Source: an uncultured Bacteroidales bacterium
GTDB lineage: Bacteria; Bacteroidota; Bacteroidia; Bacteroidales; UBA932
Direction of reading: 5' to 3'
DNA: 64,000 bases
Assembly (NCBI GenBank): GCA_934726455.1
Contig: CAKVDS010000001.1
Span: 98,999 to 162,998 of the forward strand
Under the pieces are notes generated by a model, which did not search any database, was not told the DNA's origin, and saw only the letters and a list, made by a program, of their open reading frames with translations. A program made the position numbers and the translations under genes. Positions 26,492-35,822 of the stretch are shown one piece after another; within the stretch, counting starts at the first letter, position 1; each line of letters opens with the position of its first letter.

Positions 26492-26779
26492 TCAGTTCTT
26501 TCTTTTCGGATTGGCCGGAAACCATCCCTTTTCCACCCGTTTCTTCTGTTGGAAGATTTCGAGTATGCTCCAGAAGCAGGAGAATGCGAATACACCCAGA
26601 ATGGTCGAGAATATGTAATGCTCCGTCAGAAGCGATGCGGCGATCCCGCACAGTCCGACAAGCAGGAACACCCACCAGCATTTGGTGCCGAAGTGGTATT
26701 CGGCCTTGATTACAATCGGATGGAACATTCCTATCATCAGGAAGGAGGAAATGCCTATTATAAGACCTGTAAAATTCAT
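26492..26779 (-). CDS. DUF4491 family membrane protein
   Basis: A 95-residue protein with three predicted transmembrane helices (FTGLIIGISSFLMIGMFH, WWVFLLVGLCGIAASLL, STILGVFAFSCFWSILEIF) and the terminal KKRVEKGWFPANPKRKN that marks DUF4491 proteins of Bacteroidales. Function is unknown. It is a single gene between the terminator and the permease gene. Confidence 0.85.
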   Translation of the reverse strand: MNFTGLIIGISSFLMIGMFHPIVIKAEYHFGTKCWWVFLLVGLCGIAASLLTEHYIFSTILGVFAFSCFWSILEIFQQKKRVEKGWFPANPKRKN

Positions 26780-26829
26780 GTACGACGCTTTTCAGATGCA
26801 AATATAGTGCAAATCTCCCGGATTGGACG

Positions 26830-29169
26830 TCACTCCTGGATTAAGGTCTTGACAGGATTTCTGGTGGCGGCCTTCCAGCTCTGGCTTATGACGGAGAGAA
26901 GGGATGTGGCAAGCGTCATAAGCGCCGCCAGCACCATGGCCCACCACGGGAAGTCTATCTTGTTGTAGAAGTCCTGCAGGTATCTGTCGATCATCCTGAA
27001 AGAGATCGGGGTGGCGATTATGGCTGAGACAAGGCAGAGGATCATGAACGGCTTCACAAGGGTCCACATCGCCGTCCCCGTGTCTGCCCCGTACACTTTG
27101 CGGACCGCAATCTCCCGGCCTTGCTGCTCCGCGAAGTAGAGAGCCATGGCGAAGAGCCCCATGGATGAGATGAGAATGGCTATCACCATGAACGAAAGCA
27201 CAAGCAGCATGGTGTTGCGTGTCCCTGTGAGACTTTCCTGCAGATTCTCATCGAGGTAGTACACCGGGAGGTCCATCGGGAGTCCTGTTTTCTCCTCGGC
27301 GAATTCTTTGCAGGCCCCTTTGACCGCGGCGAGCGCTTCTTTGCGGTCGCCGCTGATTCTGATGACCTGCGTGAATATATACGGATAGTCGTCGGGGATT
27401 ATCATTATCGAGTTGTGCTCGTCCTCCATGGGTTTGAACAGGGCGTCGCGTGTGCGGAAGTCCTGAACTATGCCGCAGATTTCATACTCCGGTTTGGCTG
27501 CGCTTCCGCCGGCATACGGATGCTCTTCGCTGACCCCGAGTTCTCTTTTTGCCGTCTCGGTGAGGAGTATCTTCCCTGAAGAGAGGGCGCTGTACTGTTC
27601 GGTCAATCTGAAACCGAGTATCCTCAGTGAGGTGGTGTCAAGCTGACAGAGCCTCATCCAGCCGATCATCCGGCCATCTGCATCATGAAGTCCGTTGGCT
27701 CCGCAAACAAGAGGCGTGCTTATGCCAAGCCCTGCGTCTGTCACCTGAGGGAGGGCTTTGATGCGGGACTGGAGTTCCATCTGGACCGCCCTGTCGTATC
27801 CGAGCCGGTTGGATTTGATCTGTATGATATCTGCGGTCTTGTATCCTGTCGGAAGATCCGCGAGGTGCCGGATTTCTGCGGTCATGGTGATGGCCATGGC
27901 TATCAGGACGGTGCTGAATACTCCCTGGAGCACTATGAACACCTTGCTGAACACCATCTTGCTTCTGAACCTGAACTCTCCCTTGACGACTGCGATCGGC
28001 TTGAACCTGGAAATCATTGCGGCCGGGATCATGGCCGAGATGACAGATACGGCAATGAGCGCGAGGGCTGCCCACAGTATCGTGACGGCGCTTACGGAAA
28101 ACTGTATGTCGGAAGAGAGTATCCTGTCGAAGAACGGGCGGAAAATCCATGCCAGCATGCAGCCTGCGATGAAGCATCCCAAGGTGAATGAGAACGATTC
28201 CATGATGTACCTGCCGATGATGCGGGAGTCACTCTCGCCGAGCAGGCGCCTCGTGGCCATCTCCTTGGCCCGTTTCCCGGTCTGTGCGACCGTCAGGTTG
28301 ATATAGTTGAATATTGCGCAGAAAAGCAGGACCAAGGCGATGGCAAGCAGGATCTCAACCTGCTTCCTGTCACCTTTCCTCAGTGACCCCTGGGTCTCCA
28401 GATCGGAGAAGTAGATCTTGTCGAAGCGCGTGAGTGTAGCGCCCCAGAGGAAACTTTTGCTGTCGCCATCTTTCTGGTAGAAATCCCAATACGATGCGAA
28501 CTTGTCCAGCAGGGTCTCGCGGACTTTTTCCGGGTCGGCCCCTTTGTCGAGCAGGATGAGCGGGAGTGTCGAGCCGAAATTGTCCATTCTGGCAAGGGTC
28601 TTCTCCTGCCTTCTGATGCAGGTGAAGATGTCGTAGTGTGTGAACGGGTCCTTCGGCCCGAAATCCTGGACGGTGCCTATGATCGTGAGGGGTGAGCCGT
28701 TGACATCGATTGTCCTGCCCACCGGATTCTCGCTGCCGAACACCCTCTTGGCGAATGATTCGGACAGAATCGCCTCGTCCGTGTTCTTGAGGGCGTTGTC
28801 AGATGTGCAGCCTGTGAGGTGGTATTTCAAGAGCCTGAAGAAGTTGGTGTCTGCCGCGGCTTCCGTGGCCGGGAAGTAGTCTTCCCCTGATTTTATGTGG
28901 GAGTCACCGACATGGACGAGATTGGTCCACTCCTTTATCTCCGGGATTGACGGGAAGAACTCGTCCGCTGTGCCGAGGGTCATTCCGAAGAATTCTCCTG
29001 CGCCCACAGCATACAACTGTTTCGACAGGGGCTGTTTTGCGCCGACGTTGAATTCCGTCCTGGCGTACGAGGACAGGAGTATGACGAAGCCGAGGGCCAC
29101 AGAGAGCCCGAACACCTCTATGAAAGTATAGAGTTTGTTGCGCGAAAGGAATTTGAAAAACGAACGCAT
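26830..29169 (-). CDS. FtsX/MacB-type ABC transporter permease
   Basis: Starting at the ATG at 29169 (MRSFFKFLSRNKLYTFIEVF) the protein has 779 residues. It shows two repeats of the MacB-type layout: an N-terminal helix, an extracytoplasmic MacB core domain (about 45-250), three helices of an FtsX domain (ILLAIALVLLFCAIFNYINL, SFTLGCFIAGCMLAWIF), a second extracytoplasmic region and three more helices (MLLVLSFMVIAILISSMGLF, MILCLVSAIIATPISF). Such double-unit permeases work with an ATP-binding subunit, often in antimicrobial peptide or lipoprotein export; no ATPase gene is adjacent here. The upstream extension to 29328 does not look coding. Confidence 0.88.
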   Translation of the reverse strand: MRSFFKFLSRNKLYTFIEVFGLSVALGFVILLSSYARTEFNVGAKQPLSKQLYAVGAGEFFGMTLGTADEFFPSIPEIKEWTNLVHVGDSHIKSGEDYFPATEAAADTNFFRLLKYHLTGCTSDNALKNTDEAILSESFAKRVFGSENPVGRTIDVNGSPLTIIGTVQDFGPKDPFTHYDIFTCIRRQEKTLARMDNFGSTLPLILLDKGADPEKVRETLLDKFASYWDFYQKDGDSKSFLWGATLTRFDKIYFSDLETQGSLRKGDRKQVEILLAIALVLLFCAIFNYINLTVAQTGKRAKEMATRRLLGESDSRIIGRYIMESFSFTLGCFIAGCMLAWIFRPFFDRILSSDIQFSVSAVTILWAALALIAVSVISAMIPAAMISRFKPIAVVKGEFRFRSKMVFSKVFIVLQGVFSTVLIAMAITMTAEIRHLADLPTGYKTADIIQIKSNRLGYDRAVQMELQSRIKALPQVTDAGLGISTPLVCGANGLHDADGRMIGWMRLCQLDTTSLRILGFRLTEQYSALSSGKILLTETAKRELGVSEEHPYAGGSAAKPEYEICGIVQDFRTRDALFKPMEDEHNSIMIIPDDYPYIFTQVIRISGDRKEALAAVKGACKEFAEEKTGLPMDLPVYYLDENLQESLTGTRNTMLLVLSFMVIAILISSMGLFAMALYFAEQQGREIAVRKVYGADTGTAMWTLVKPFMILCLVSAIIATPISFRMIDRYLQDFYNKIDFPWWAMVLAALMTLATSLLSVISQSWKAATRNPVKTLIQE

Positions 29170-29470
29170 AGTATCTTTTGTCCGTTTTTGGGAATGCTGA
29201 AACTGTGCCATGTGTATAATGCACTGTAAGGCAATGTGTTGTGTGGGAGGATTCGGTCGAGCATGTAAAAAAACTTTACACTCGATGTAAAAGAATTTTA
29301 CAATCACCAGGGCTTGGCAGCACAGCAAGCGCGAGGCGGAGGGGGGCCTGGCGATACTTTTTTTTGTTGAGCCAAGGCGCCCTCTGCCCCGCGCTTCCAG
29401 ACCGTGCCGTGCTTACTGCCGGGCATACCGCATGATACCAAAAAAGGCCGGCTGGAAGCCGACCTCTTCG
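29170..29470. other. intergenic region before tRNA-His with copy 1 of a dispersed repeat
   Basis: No gene is seen. The stretch 29358-29394 (a run of eight T, GTTGAGC, then a GC-rich part ending GCCCCGCGC) resembles 42553-42595 and, in reverse, 33782-33807. Paired runs GTAAAAAAACTTTAC-like at 29264-29280 could form a weak hairpin. The rest is GC-rich without clear structure. Confidence 0.4.
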
Positions 29471-29544
29471 GGTGCGATGTGGGGCTCGAACCCACGACAC
29501 CCAGAACCACAATCTGGTGCTCTACCAACTGAACTAATCGCACC
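29471..29544 (-). tRNA. tRNA-His (anticodon GTG)
   Basis: On the minus strand the acceptor arms GTGCGAT and ATCGCAC pair, the anticodon stem CCAGA/TCTGG encloses loop TTGTGGT (anticodon GTG), and the T arm reads CGTGGGTTCGAGCCCCACA. The discriminator base is C and a G precedes the acceptor stem, both diagnostic of tRNA-His. CCA is not encoded. Confidence 0.96.
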
Positions 29545-29559
29545 GTGTCAATTGGATTG

Positions 29560-29590
29560 CAAAGGTGAGAATAATTTTTCAACTGTGCAA
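29560..29590 (-). promoter_or_regulatory. promoter of tRNA-His
   Basis: On the minus strand TTG (29590-29588), a 20-bp spacer and CACCTTTG (29567-29560), 15 bp before the tRNA. Confidence 0.5.
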
Positions 29591-29635
29591 GAGTTCTCAT
29601 TATATAAATACGGAAAATAAACCGGAAAAAACGAT

Positions 29636-29643
29636 TATCTTTG
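29636..29643 (+). promoter_or_regulatory. -7 promoter box before the carboxyltransferase gene
   Basis: TATCTTTG, 29 bp before the ATG at 29673. No strong -33 element is visible. Confidence 0.5.
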
Positions 29644-29672
29644 CAAGATTAAAGTCAGATAGTACATACATT

Positions 29673-31454
29673 ATGGCTAAAGAGATAAAGTTTTCCCTTG
29701 TCTATAGGGATATGTGGCAGTCCTCGGGCAAATACCAGCCCCGTGTGGACCAGCTTGTCAGGGTGGCCCCGGCCATCATCGATATGGGATGCTTCGACCG
29801 TGTGGAGACCAACGGCGGTGCATTTGAGCAGGTGAACCTCCTCTATGGGGAGAACCCTAATGTCTCTGTGCGCAAGTGGACGGCTCCGTTCCACAAGGCA
29901 GGCATCCAGACCCACATGTTGGAGCGTGGCCTCAACGGTTTGAGAATGAATCCTGTACCGGCCGATGTCCGTGAGTTGATGTTCAAGGTCAAGAAGGCTC
30001 AGGGTACCGACATTTCCCGCTCTTTCTGCGGTCTGAATGATCACCGCAACCTCAAACTTTCCGTTGAGTTCGCCAAGAAGGCCGGGATGATTTCCCAGGG
30101 CGCCCTGTCCATCACCCATTCTCCTGTACATACAGTGGAATATTATATGGGTGTCGTTGACCATCTGGTCGAGTACGGCACCGATGAGATCTGTCTTAAG
30201 GACATGGCTGGTGTCGGGCGTCCTACGTTCCTCGCCCGGTTGACTTCTGACATCAAGAAAAAATACCCGAACATAAAACTCCAGTACCATGGACATTGCG
30301 GACCGGGTTTCTCTCCGGCTTCAATGCTTGAGGTCGCCCGTGCCGGCATTGACTATATCGATGTTGCGGTTGAGCCTCTCGCCTGGGGCAAGGTTCACCC
30401 GGATGTCATCACCATCCAGCAGATGCTGCGTGCCGACGGCTTCATGGTCAAGGACATCAACATGGATGCCTATATGGAGGTGCGCCGCCTGACTCAGGAG
30501 TTCATCGATGATTTCCTCGGCTACTGGATCAACCCGAGCAACGCCCTGATGACCTCGCTCCTCGTGGGCTGCGGCCTGCCTGGCGGAATGATGGGCTCGA
30601 TGATGGCCGATCTTAAAGGGTTCAAGGCCGCGATCAACGCCTCCGAGAGGGCCAACGGAAAGCCGGAAAGCAGTCTTGACACGCTGATGGTCAAGCTGTT
30701 CAACGAAGTCGAGTATGTATGGCCTCGTCTCGGATATCCTCCACTTGTGACTCCGTTCAGCCAGTATGTCAAGAACACCGCGCTGATGAATCTCCTCGCG
30801 CTCAGCCAGAACAAGCCTCGCTTCAGCACCATCGACAAGGATACATGGGGGATGATTCTCGGCAGGATGGGTAAACTTCCGGGCAAGCTCGCCCCGGAGA
30901 TCGTGGCCCTCGCCAAGGAGAAGGGCATGGAATTCTATACCGGCAACCCTCAGGACGAGTATCCTGATGAGCTTCCTAAGTTCCGCAAGATGATGAAAGA
31001 AGAAGGCTGGGACTGCGGTCAGGACGATGAGGAGCTTTTCGAACTTGCCATGCACGAGCGCCAGTACCGCGACTACAGGAGCGGTGTCGCCAAGGAGCGG
31101 TTCACCAAGGAACTCAATGACCTCAAGGCCAAAGCCGGAGCTCCGATAGTCGTGAAGCGCGCTGTGGTCGAGATGCCGGAGTTTGACATCGACAGCTATG
31201 TGGCCAAGTATCCGAAGGCCACACCGCTGCAGGCTCCTGCCAAGGGCAAGATGCTCTGGCAGATTGATGTGGAAGATGCCTCTACGGCTCCTGTCGCCGG
31301 CACTGCCGTCAAGGCCGGCGAGCCTTGCGGCTATGTCCAGACATACTATGGCATGGAGGAGATTGTGCCTGCTGTTGGTGGCCGGGTTGTCGCTGTCACG
31401 GCTCCTCAGGGCAAGGATGTCGTCAAGGGCGAGATTGTCGCTTTTGTCGAATAG
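29673..31454 (+). CDS. oxaloacetate decarboxylase alpha/pyruvate carboxylase subunit B-type carboxyltransferase without a biotin lysine
   Basis: The ATG at 29673 gives 593 residues. The N-terminal half is the DRE-TIM metallolyase barrel of biotin-dependent carboxyltransferases (VYRDMWQSSGKY, GCFDRVETNGGA, ICLKDMAGVGRP with the carboxyltransferase lysine, LQYHGHCGPGFSPA with metal-binding histidines). The conserved PYC_OADA-type domain follows. The last 80 residues keep a biotinyl/lipoyl fold outline (APAKGKMLWQIDVED, GGRVVAVTAPQGKDVVKG) but the biotin-attachment MKM motif is replaced by YYGMEE, so no acceptor lysine is present. Known relatives use a separate biotin carrier; none is adjacent. 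It is a single gene ending in a terminator. Confidence 0.88.
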   Translation: MAKEIKFSLVYRDMWQSSGKYQPRVDQLVRVAPAIIDMGCFDRVETNGGAFEQVNLLYGENPNVSVRKWTAPFHKAGIQTHMLERGLNGLRMNPVPADVRELMFKVKKAQGTDISRSFCGLNDHRNLKLSVEFAKKAGMISQGALSITHSPVHTVEYYMGVVDHLVEYGTDEICLKDMAGVGRPTFLARLTSDIKKKYPNIKLQYHGHCGPGFSPASMLEVARAGIDYIDVAVEPLAWGKVHPDVITIQQMLRADGFMVKDINMDAYMEVRRLTQEFIDDFLGYWINPSNALMTSLLVGCGLPGGMMGSMMADLKGFKAAINASERANGKPESSLDTLMVKLFNEVEYVWPRLGYPPLVTPFSQYVKNTALMNLLALSQNKPRFSTIDKDTWGMILGRMGKLPGKLAPEIVALAKEKGMEFYTGNPQDEYPDELPKFRKMMKEEGWDCGQDDEELFELAMHERQYRDYRSGVAKERFTKELNDLKAKAGAPIVVKRAVVEMPEFDIDSYVAKYPKATPLQAPAKGKMLWQIDVEDASTAPVAGTAVKAGEPCGYVQTYYGMEEIVPAVGGRVVAVTAPQGKDVVKGEIVAFVE

Positions 31455-31477
31455 ATAATTGCAAGACATTGTTTTAT

Positions 31478-31511
31478 GGTCCGGTCTCCTGTCGGGGACC
31501 GGACCTTTTTG
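31478..31511 (+). terminator. terminator after the carboxyltransferase gene
   Basis: Perfect 9-bp arms GGTCCGGTC (31478-31486) and GACCGGACC (31497-31505) followed by TTTTT. Confidence 0.9.
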
Positions 31512-31525
31512 TGACAATTTGTCAC
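31511..31525. promoter_or_regulatory. palindrome upstream of dnaK
   Basis: GTGACAA-T-TTGTCAC is a perfect 7-bp inverted repeat around one base, about 95 bp before the dnaK ATG. It may be an operator, but no matching regulator is known to me. It is not the CIRCE element. Confidence 0.35.
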
Positions 31526-31619
31526 GGTTGGGGGCTTGGCAAATGTTTTGATATTTCTATCTGCGTCCTGCCTCAGGTGAGGCGGGAGAGTTTAAGTGAA
31601 ATTAAAAAAACATTATATT

Positions 31620-33518
31620 ATGGGAAAGATTATAGGAATTGACCTCGGTACTACGAACTCTTGCGTAGCCGTTATGGAAGGCAACCAGCCGACTGTAATC
31701 ATCAACGATGAAGGTTCCCGCACCACTCCGTCAGTGGTAGCGTTTACAGAGAATGGTGAGCGTAAGGTAGGCAACCCTGCCAAGCGTCAGGCTATCACCA
31801 ACCCTAAGAACACCATATTCTCCATCAAGAGATTCATGGGTGAGACCTATGATCAGGTAGGCAAGGAAATCGCCCGTGTGCCTTATTCAGTAGTGCGCGG
31901 TGAGAACAATACTCCGCGTGTTGACATCAACGGACATCTGTATTCTCCTCAGGAGATTTCTGCCATCATTCTTCAGAAGATGAAGAAGACGGCTGAGGAT
32001 TACCTCCGTCAGGAAGTTACAGAGGCAGTCATTACTGTCCCGGCATACTTCTCAGACTCACAGCGTCAGGCCACCAAGGAGGCCGGCAAGATCGCGGGTC
32101 TTGATGTGAAACGTATCATCAACGAGCCTACGGCCGCTGCCCTCGCCTATGGTCTGGACAAGAAGAACAAAAACATGAAGGTCGCCGTGTATGACCTTGG
32201 TGGCGGTACATTCGATATCTCCATCCTTGAGTTGGGCGACGGCGTATTCGAAGTCAAGTCAACCAACGGTGATACCCACCTCGGAGGTGACGATTTCGAT
32301 CAGGCCATCATAGACTGGCTCGCTTCCGAGTTCGCCAAAGAGAACTCCGGCATGGACCTCAAGAAAGACCCTATGGCTCTCCAGAGACTTAAAGAGGCTG
32401 CGGAGAAAGCCAAGATAGAGCTTTCGAGCGCTGCGAGCGCAGAGATCAACCTGCCTTACATAACGGCTGTCGACGGTATGCCTAAGCACCTTGTCAAGAC
32501 CCTCACCCGCGCCAAGTTCGAGGCTCTCTGCGATGATCTCTTCCAGAGGTCAATCGAGCCTTGCCGCAAGGCCCTTGCAGATGCTCACCTGAGTGCTTCC
32601 GATATTGACGAAGTCCTGCTCGTCGGCGGTTCAACCCGTATCCCTAAAGTACAGGAACTTGTCAAGAACTTCTTCGGCAAGGAGCCTAACAAGAGCGTCA
32701 ACCCGGATGAGGTTGTAGCCATCGGTGCAGCCATACAGGGCGGTGTGCTTGCAGGAGATGTCAAGGATGTCCTTCTGCTTGATGTGACCCCGCTGTCACT
32801 CGGTATCGAGACCCTCGGCGGCGTGATGACCAAGCTTATCGATGCCAACACCACCATCCCTGTACACAAGGAGCAGGTGTTCAGCACAGCCGCAGACAAC
32901 CAGCCTTCAGTTGAGGTTCGCGTCCTTCAGGGAGAGCGTCCTATGGCCAAGGACAACAAGCAGATCGGTGTGTTCCACCTCGATGGCATAGCACCGGCTC
33001 CGCGTGGAATACCTCAGATCGAAGTTTCATTCGATATCGATACCAACGGTATCCTGAGCGTATCCGCAAAGGACAAGTCCACCGGCAAGGAGCAGCACAT
33101 CCGTATTGAGGCTTCCAGCGGACTTAGCGAGGAGGAGATCAAAAGGATGCGTGACGAGGCCAAGGCCAACGAGGCCGCAGACAAGGCTGAGAGGGAGAAG
33201 GCTGACAAGATCAACAGCGCTGATGCCATGGTCTTCCAGACTGAGAAGAACCTCAAGGAGTATGGTGACAAGATTCCTGCAGAGAAGAAATCTGCTATCG
33301 AGTCTGCCTGCGCGGGCTTGAAGAAGGCCGTAGAGGAGAAGAACATCGCTGACATCGACCGTTACAACTCTGAACTTGAGGCCGCATGGCATGCCGCTTC
33401 AGAAGATATGGCCAAGGCTGCTCAGGGCGGTGCTCAGGGTCCGCAGGGACCTCAGAACCCTCAGGGTCCGGAAGCTCCTCAGGACGGTCCTCAGCCTGAC
33501 TTCAGCGAGAACAACTAA
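31620..33518 (+). CDS. dnaK: molecular chaperone DnaK (Hsp70)
   Basis: DnaK binds exposed hydrophobic segments of proteins in an ATP-dependent cycle with DnaJ and GrpE. The 632-residue product begins [20 protein letters not shown]; the nucleotide-binding domain has [33 protein letters not shown] and [11 protein letters not shown], and the substrate-binding domain starts after [19 protein letters not shown]. The C-terminal tail is rich in Gln, Gly and Pro ([17 protein letters not shown]) and ends DFSENN rather than with an EEVD/EEVK-like acidic motif. dnaJ and grpE are not adjacent. The ATG at 31620 is preferred over 31596. Confidence 0.97.
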   Translation: MGKIIGIDLGTTNSCVAVMEGNQPTVIINDEGSRTTPSVVAFTENGERKVGNPAKRQAITNPKNTIFSIKRFMGETYDQVGKEIARVPYSVVRGENNTPRVDINGHLYSPQEISAIILQKMKKTAEDYLRQEVTEAVITVPAYFSDSQRQATKEAGKIAGLDVKRIINEPTAAALAYGLDKKNKNMKVAVYDLGGGTFDISILELGDGVFEVKSTNGDTHLGGDDFDQAIIDWLASEFAKENSGMDLKKDPMALQRLKEAAEKAKIELSSAASAEINLPYITAVDGMPKHLVKTLTRAKFEALCDDLFQRSIEPCRKALADAHLSASDIDEVLLVGGSTRIPKVQELVKNFFGKEPNKSVNPDEVVAIGAAIQGGVLAGDVKDVLLLDVTPLSLGIETLGGVMTKLIDANTTIPVHKEQVFSTAADNQPSVEVRVLQGERPMAKDNKQIGVFHLDGIAPAPRGIPQIEVSFDIDTNGILSVSAKDKSTGKEQHIRIEASSGLSEEEIKRMRDEAKANEAADKAEREKADKINSADAMVFQTEKNLKEYGDKIPAEKKSAIESACAGLKKAVEEKNIADIDRYNSELEAAWHAASEDMAKAAQGGAQGPQGPQNPQGPEAPQDGPQPDFSENN

Positions 33519-33560
33519 TATGCTTCGCGACGCTTTCCCGGCGTCTGGAGCTTAGGCGAA

Positions 33561-33595
33561 AGCCCGGAATGTCGAAAGACATCCCGGGCTTTTTT
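33561..33595 (+). terminator. terminator after dnaK
   Basis: Arms AGCCCGGAATGTC (33561-33573) and GACATCCCGGGCT (33578-33590), one mismatch, GAAA loop, followed by six T. Confidence 0.9.
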
Positions 33596-33860
33596 GTATG
33601 CCACTGGCTTTCTCCCTTGACACTAGGTGGGAGCCGTTTTTCTCGAACATGCTCCTACCTGAACACGAAAGTGGCATATATGTCCGTTATCTGTGCCAGG
33701 TGGGAGCGCATTTGTCAAAAACGGCTCCTACCTGAATTATGGCAACGGTATCGTGTGGGTAGGCATCCGTGACAAGTATCCCCTGCTCAACACAAAAGTC
33801 TCGCAGGTGGCTACTGTCACGGATGCCTATAGCTGTCCTAAGGGACATGCCATAATATGG
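33596..33860. repeat. hairpin-rich intergenic region between dnaK and rpoN
   Basis: No gene is seen in 33519-33875. The region holds several nested inverted repeats: ATGCCAC (33598-33604) with GTGGCAT (33671-33677); AGGTGGGAGC (33625-33634) with GCTCCTACCT (33651-33660); AGGTGGGAGC (33698-33707) with GCTCCTACCT (33724-33733); and a perfect 15-bp pair, TAGGCATCCGTGACA (33760-33774) with its complement at 33815-33829. The units 33625-33660 and 33698-33733 are also inverted copies of each other (28 of 36 bases). The loop of the 15-bp stem contains copy 3 of a dispersed repeat (33782-33807). Confidence 0.8.
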
Positions 33861-33875
33861 GGATGGACTAAAATT

Positions 33876-35279
33876 CTAAAGCTCCTTGCGCCAGCGGGCG
33901 AGAGGAATGCCGAGTTGGCCGCGGTATTTGGCGATGGTGCGGCGTGCGACCTTGTAGCCGTGTTTGCCCATCTCGATGACGAGCTGCTCATCGGTGAGAG
34001 GCTTGCGCTTGTCTTCGGCGTCCACACATTCCTGCAGGACCTTTTTGAGCTCACGCGTGGAGACTTCCTCTCCTTCTTTGTTCTCCATCCCCTCTGAGAA
34101 AAAGTATTTCAGCGGGAATATGCCGAAATGGGTCTCGATATATTTGCTGTTGACTACTCTGGAAATGGTCGAGATGTCAAATCCCGTCTTCTCCGCAATG
34201 TCCTTGAGAACCATAGGCTTGAGCTTGGTCTCGTCGCCTGTCTCGAAAAAGTCGTGCTGATATTCGAGTATGGCCTCCATGGTGTGGCTGAGAGTGTTCT
34301 GACGCTGTTTCAACGCTTCCACGAACCACTTGGCCGAATCCAGTTTCTGGCGTACAAAAGTCGCCGCCTCTTTCTGCGCCCTTTCGGACGAGCCTTTGGC
34401 AGAAAGCAACAGGTCGGCGTACTTGCGGTTGACCCTCAGTTCAGGCACAGAGAACCTTGGCATAGAGAATGAAAGTTCTCCGCCATTGTCTTCCAAGACA
34501 AAGTCAGGAACTATCTGCTGAGCCTGGTCTTCGTACGTTTCTCCGGCCTCTCCTCCCGGTGACGGGTTGAGCCTGACGATCCTCGCCATGGCCTTTTTGA
34601 GAGCGTCCTCACTTATTCCGAGCTTGGCGGTGATTTTCTTGAAATGCTTGTTGGAGAACTCTGTAAAGCATTCGGTCAGAATATCGATGGCGTCCTTGAC
34701 ATCCTTGGTCTGCTTGCACGCGCGCAGCTGCAGCAGCAGACATTCCCTGAGATCGCGGGCACCTACGCCCGTAGGCTCAAAATCCTGCACCACCTTGAGC
34801 ATCTCCAGCACTTCCTTGGAATCCGTCTCGATGCCGGCGCGGAATGCCATGTCGTCCACCAGAGACTCGATGTCCCTGCGCAGATAGCCGTCCTCGTCGA
34901 GTGATCCTATGATGAAAGCCGCTATGTCGTATTGATGCTTTGTGAGGTTCCGGCAGCCCAGCTGGTCCATAAGTCCCTGCGTGAAGCTGTTGTGGACAGA
35001 GAAAGTGTTGTATTCAGGGCGCGGGTCCTTCCCCCAGTTGTTGACTTTCGTACGGTAGGAAGGGATGTAGTCATCGTCTTTGAGCTCATCCAACGAGACG
35101 TCACGGATATCCTCAGGCTTGTCGGGATCCGGGCTGTCGTCAAGCACAGGGTTCTCCTCGATCTCGGTGCGGATGCGCTGCTCAAGATCCTGAATAGGAA
35201 GCTCGATGAGCTTGATGGTCTGGATCTGGAGAGGAGAAAGCTTCTGCGTCTGCTTTATTTCTAGGCCCTGCTTGATCAT
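33876..35279 (-). CDS. rpoN: RNA polymerase sigma-54 factor RpoN
   Basis: Sigma-54 directs transcription from -24/-12 promoters with AAA+ enhancer-binding activators. The 467-residue protein has the Gln/Leu-rich activator-interacting region at the N-terminus (LEIKQTQKLSPLQIQTIKLI), an acidic linker, the core-binding domain (DFEPTGVGARDLRECLLLQL) and the C-terminal DNA-binding part ending with the RpoN box ARRTIAKYRGQLGIP near residue 450. Length matches the family. No activator gene occurs in the window. Its start overlaps the stop of the SPOR protein gene (ATGA), so the two form an operon. Confidence 0.95.
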   Translation of the reverse strand: MIKQGLEIKQTQKLSPLQIQTIKLIELPIQDLEQRIRTEIEENPVLDDSPDPDKPEDIRDVSLDELKDDDYIPSYRTKVNNWGKDPRPEYNTFSVHNSFTQGLMDQLGCRNLTKHQYDIAAFIIGSLDEDGYLRRDIESLVDDMAFRAGIETDSKEVLEMLKVVQDFEPTGVGARDLRECLLLQLRACKQTKDVKDAIDILTECFTEFSNKHFKKITAKLGISEDALKKAMARIVRLNPSPGGEAGETYEDQAQQIVPDFVLEDNGGELSFSMPRFSVPELRVNRKYADLLLSAKGSSERAQKEAATFVRQKLDSAKWFVEALKQRQNTLSHTMEAILEYQHDFFETGDETKLKPMVLKDIAEKTGFDISTISRVVNSKYIETHFGIFPLKYFFSEGMENKEGEEVSTRELKKVLQECVDAEDKRKPLTDEQLVIEMGKHGYKVARRTIAKYRGQLGIPLARWRKEL

Positions 35280-35821
35280 CTGGCGTCTCCGGTATTGTCT
35301 GTTTCAAACTCTGCGCCGCCCATGTCAGGCCTGCCGAGAGAGGGGTACTGGAACTTGTCCCTGACTATGAACGCGTCCGGAAATTCCGGTTTGAGCATGC
35401 GGATAAGCGCTTCAGCCTCCACCCTCGTCCGGAAATTTCCGACCGAGACTTTATAGTTCGGCGCGGAAAACGACCTGTATACGGGGATTCTTGGATAGAG
35501 GGCATGAAATCTTGACATCACGGAGAGGGACTCTTCTCTGGCGGTCCTGCGGCTGTCCAGAAACAGCCTTATGCGGTAGCCGCTCACAGTCTTGGCGGCA
35601 TTGGTCTCCGTGGCTGCCAGCAAGGCTCTGCGTACATCCGCGCTCTGCCGGACCACGATGTCTTCTGGGAGCACCGAAAATATGTCCCTGCCGTGGAGGG
35701 TGGAGTCTATCTGGGCCTGCTGTCCGGCCTGCTCAGCCTCCTCTCCGAGAACGGCATTCTGCCCGGCCATCTCAAGAAGCGGCAGCAGGAAAAATGCGAA
35801 TATGAGGACGAGTCTCTTCAT
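35276..35821 (-). CDS. exported SPOR-domain protein
   Basis: The 181-residue product has a signal peptide (MKRLVLIFAFFLLPLLEMAG) and a C-terminal SPOR-like repeat domain (about 95-165: YRIRLFLDSRRTAREESLSV, YKVSVGNFRTRVEAEALIRM, FPDAFIVRDKF). SPOR domains bind denuded peptidoglycan glycan strands and often mark division-site proteins. The remaining sequence is not recognised. It lies between the LEA-like lipoprotein (1 bp upstream gap) and rpoN (4-bp overlap), all on the minus strand and likely one operon. Confidence 0.8.
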   Translation of the reverse strand: MKRLVLIFAFFLLPLLEMAGQNAVLGEEAEQAGQQAQIDSTLHGRDIFSVLPEDIVVRQSADVRRALLAATETNAAKTVSGYRIRLFLDSRRTAREESLSVMSRFHALYPRIPVYRSFSAPNYKVSVGNFRTRVEAEALIRMLKPEFPDAFIVRDKFQYPSLGRPDMGGAEFETDNTGDAR

Positions 35822-35822
35822 C

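Noticed and set aside
31567..31586. Hairpin CCTGCCTCAGGTGAGGCGGG as a terminator before dnaK
   Set aside because: There is no T-run after it and the preceding gene already has a strong terminator; the loop would be only two bases, so a simple stem is unlikely.
33693..34097. Plus-strand frame of 134 codons after dnaK
   Set aside because: The first half is the hairpin repeat region and the second half is antisense to rpoN; no ribosome site or family resemblance.
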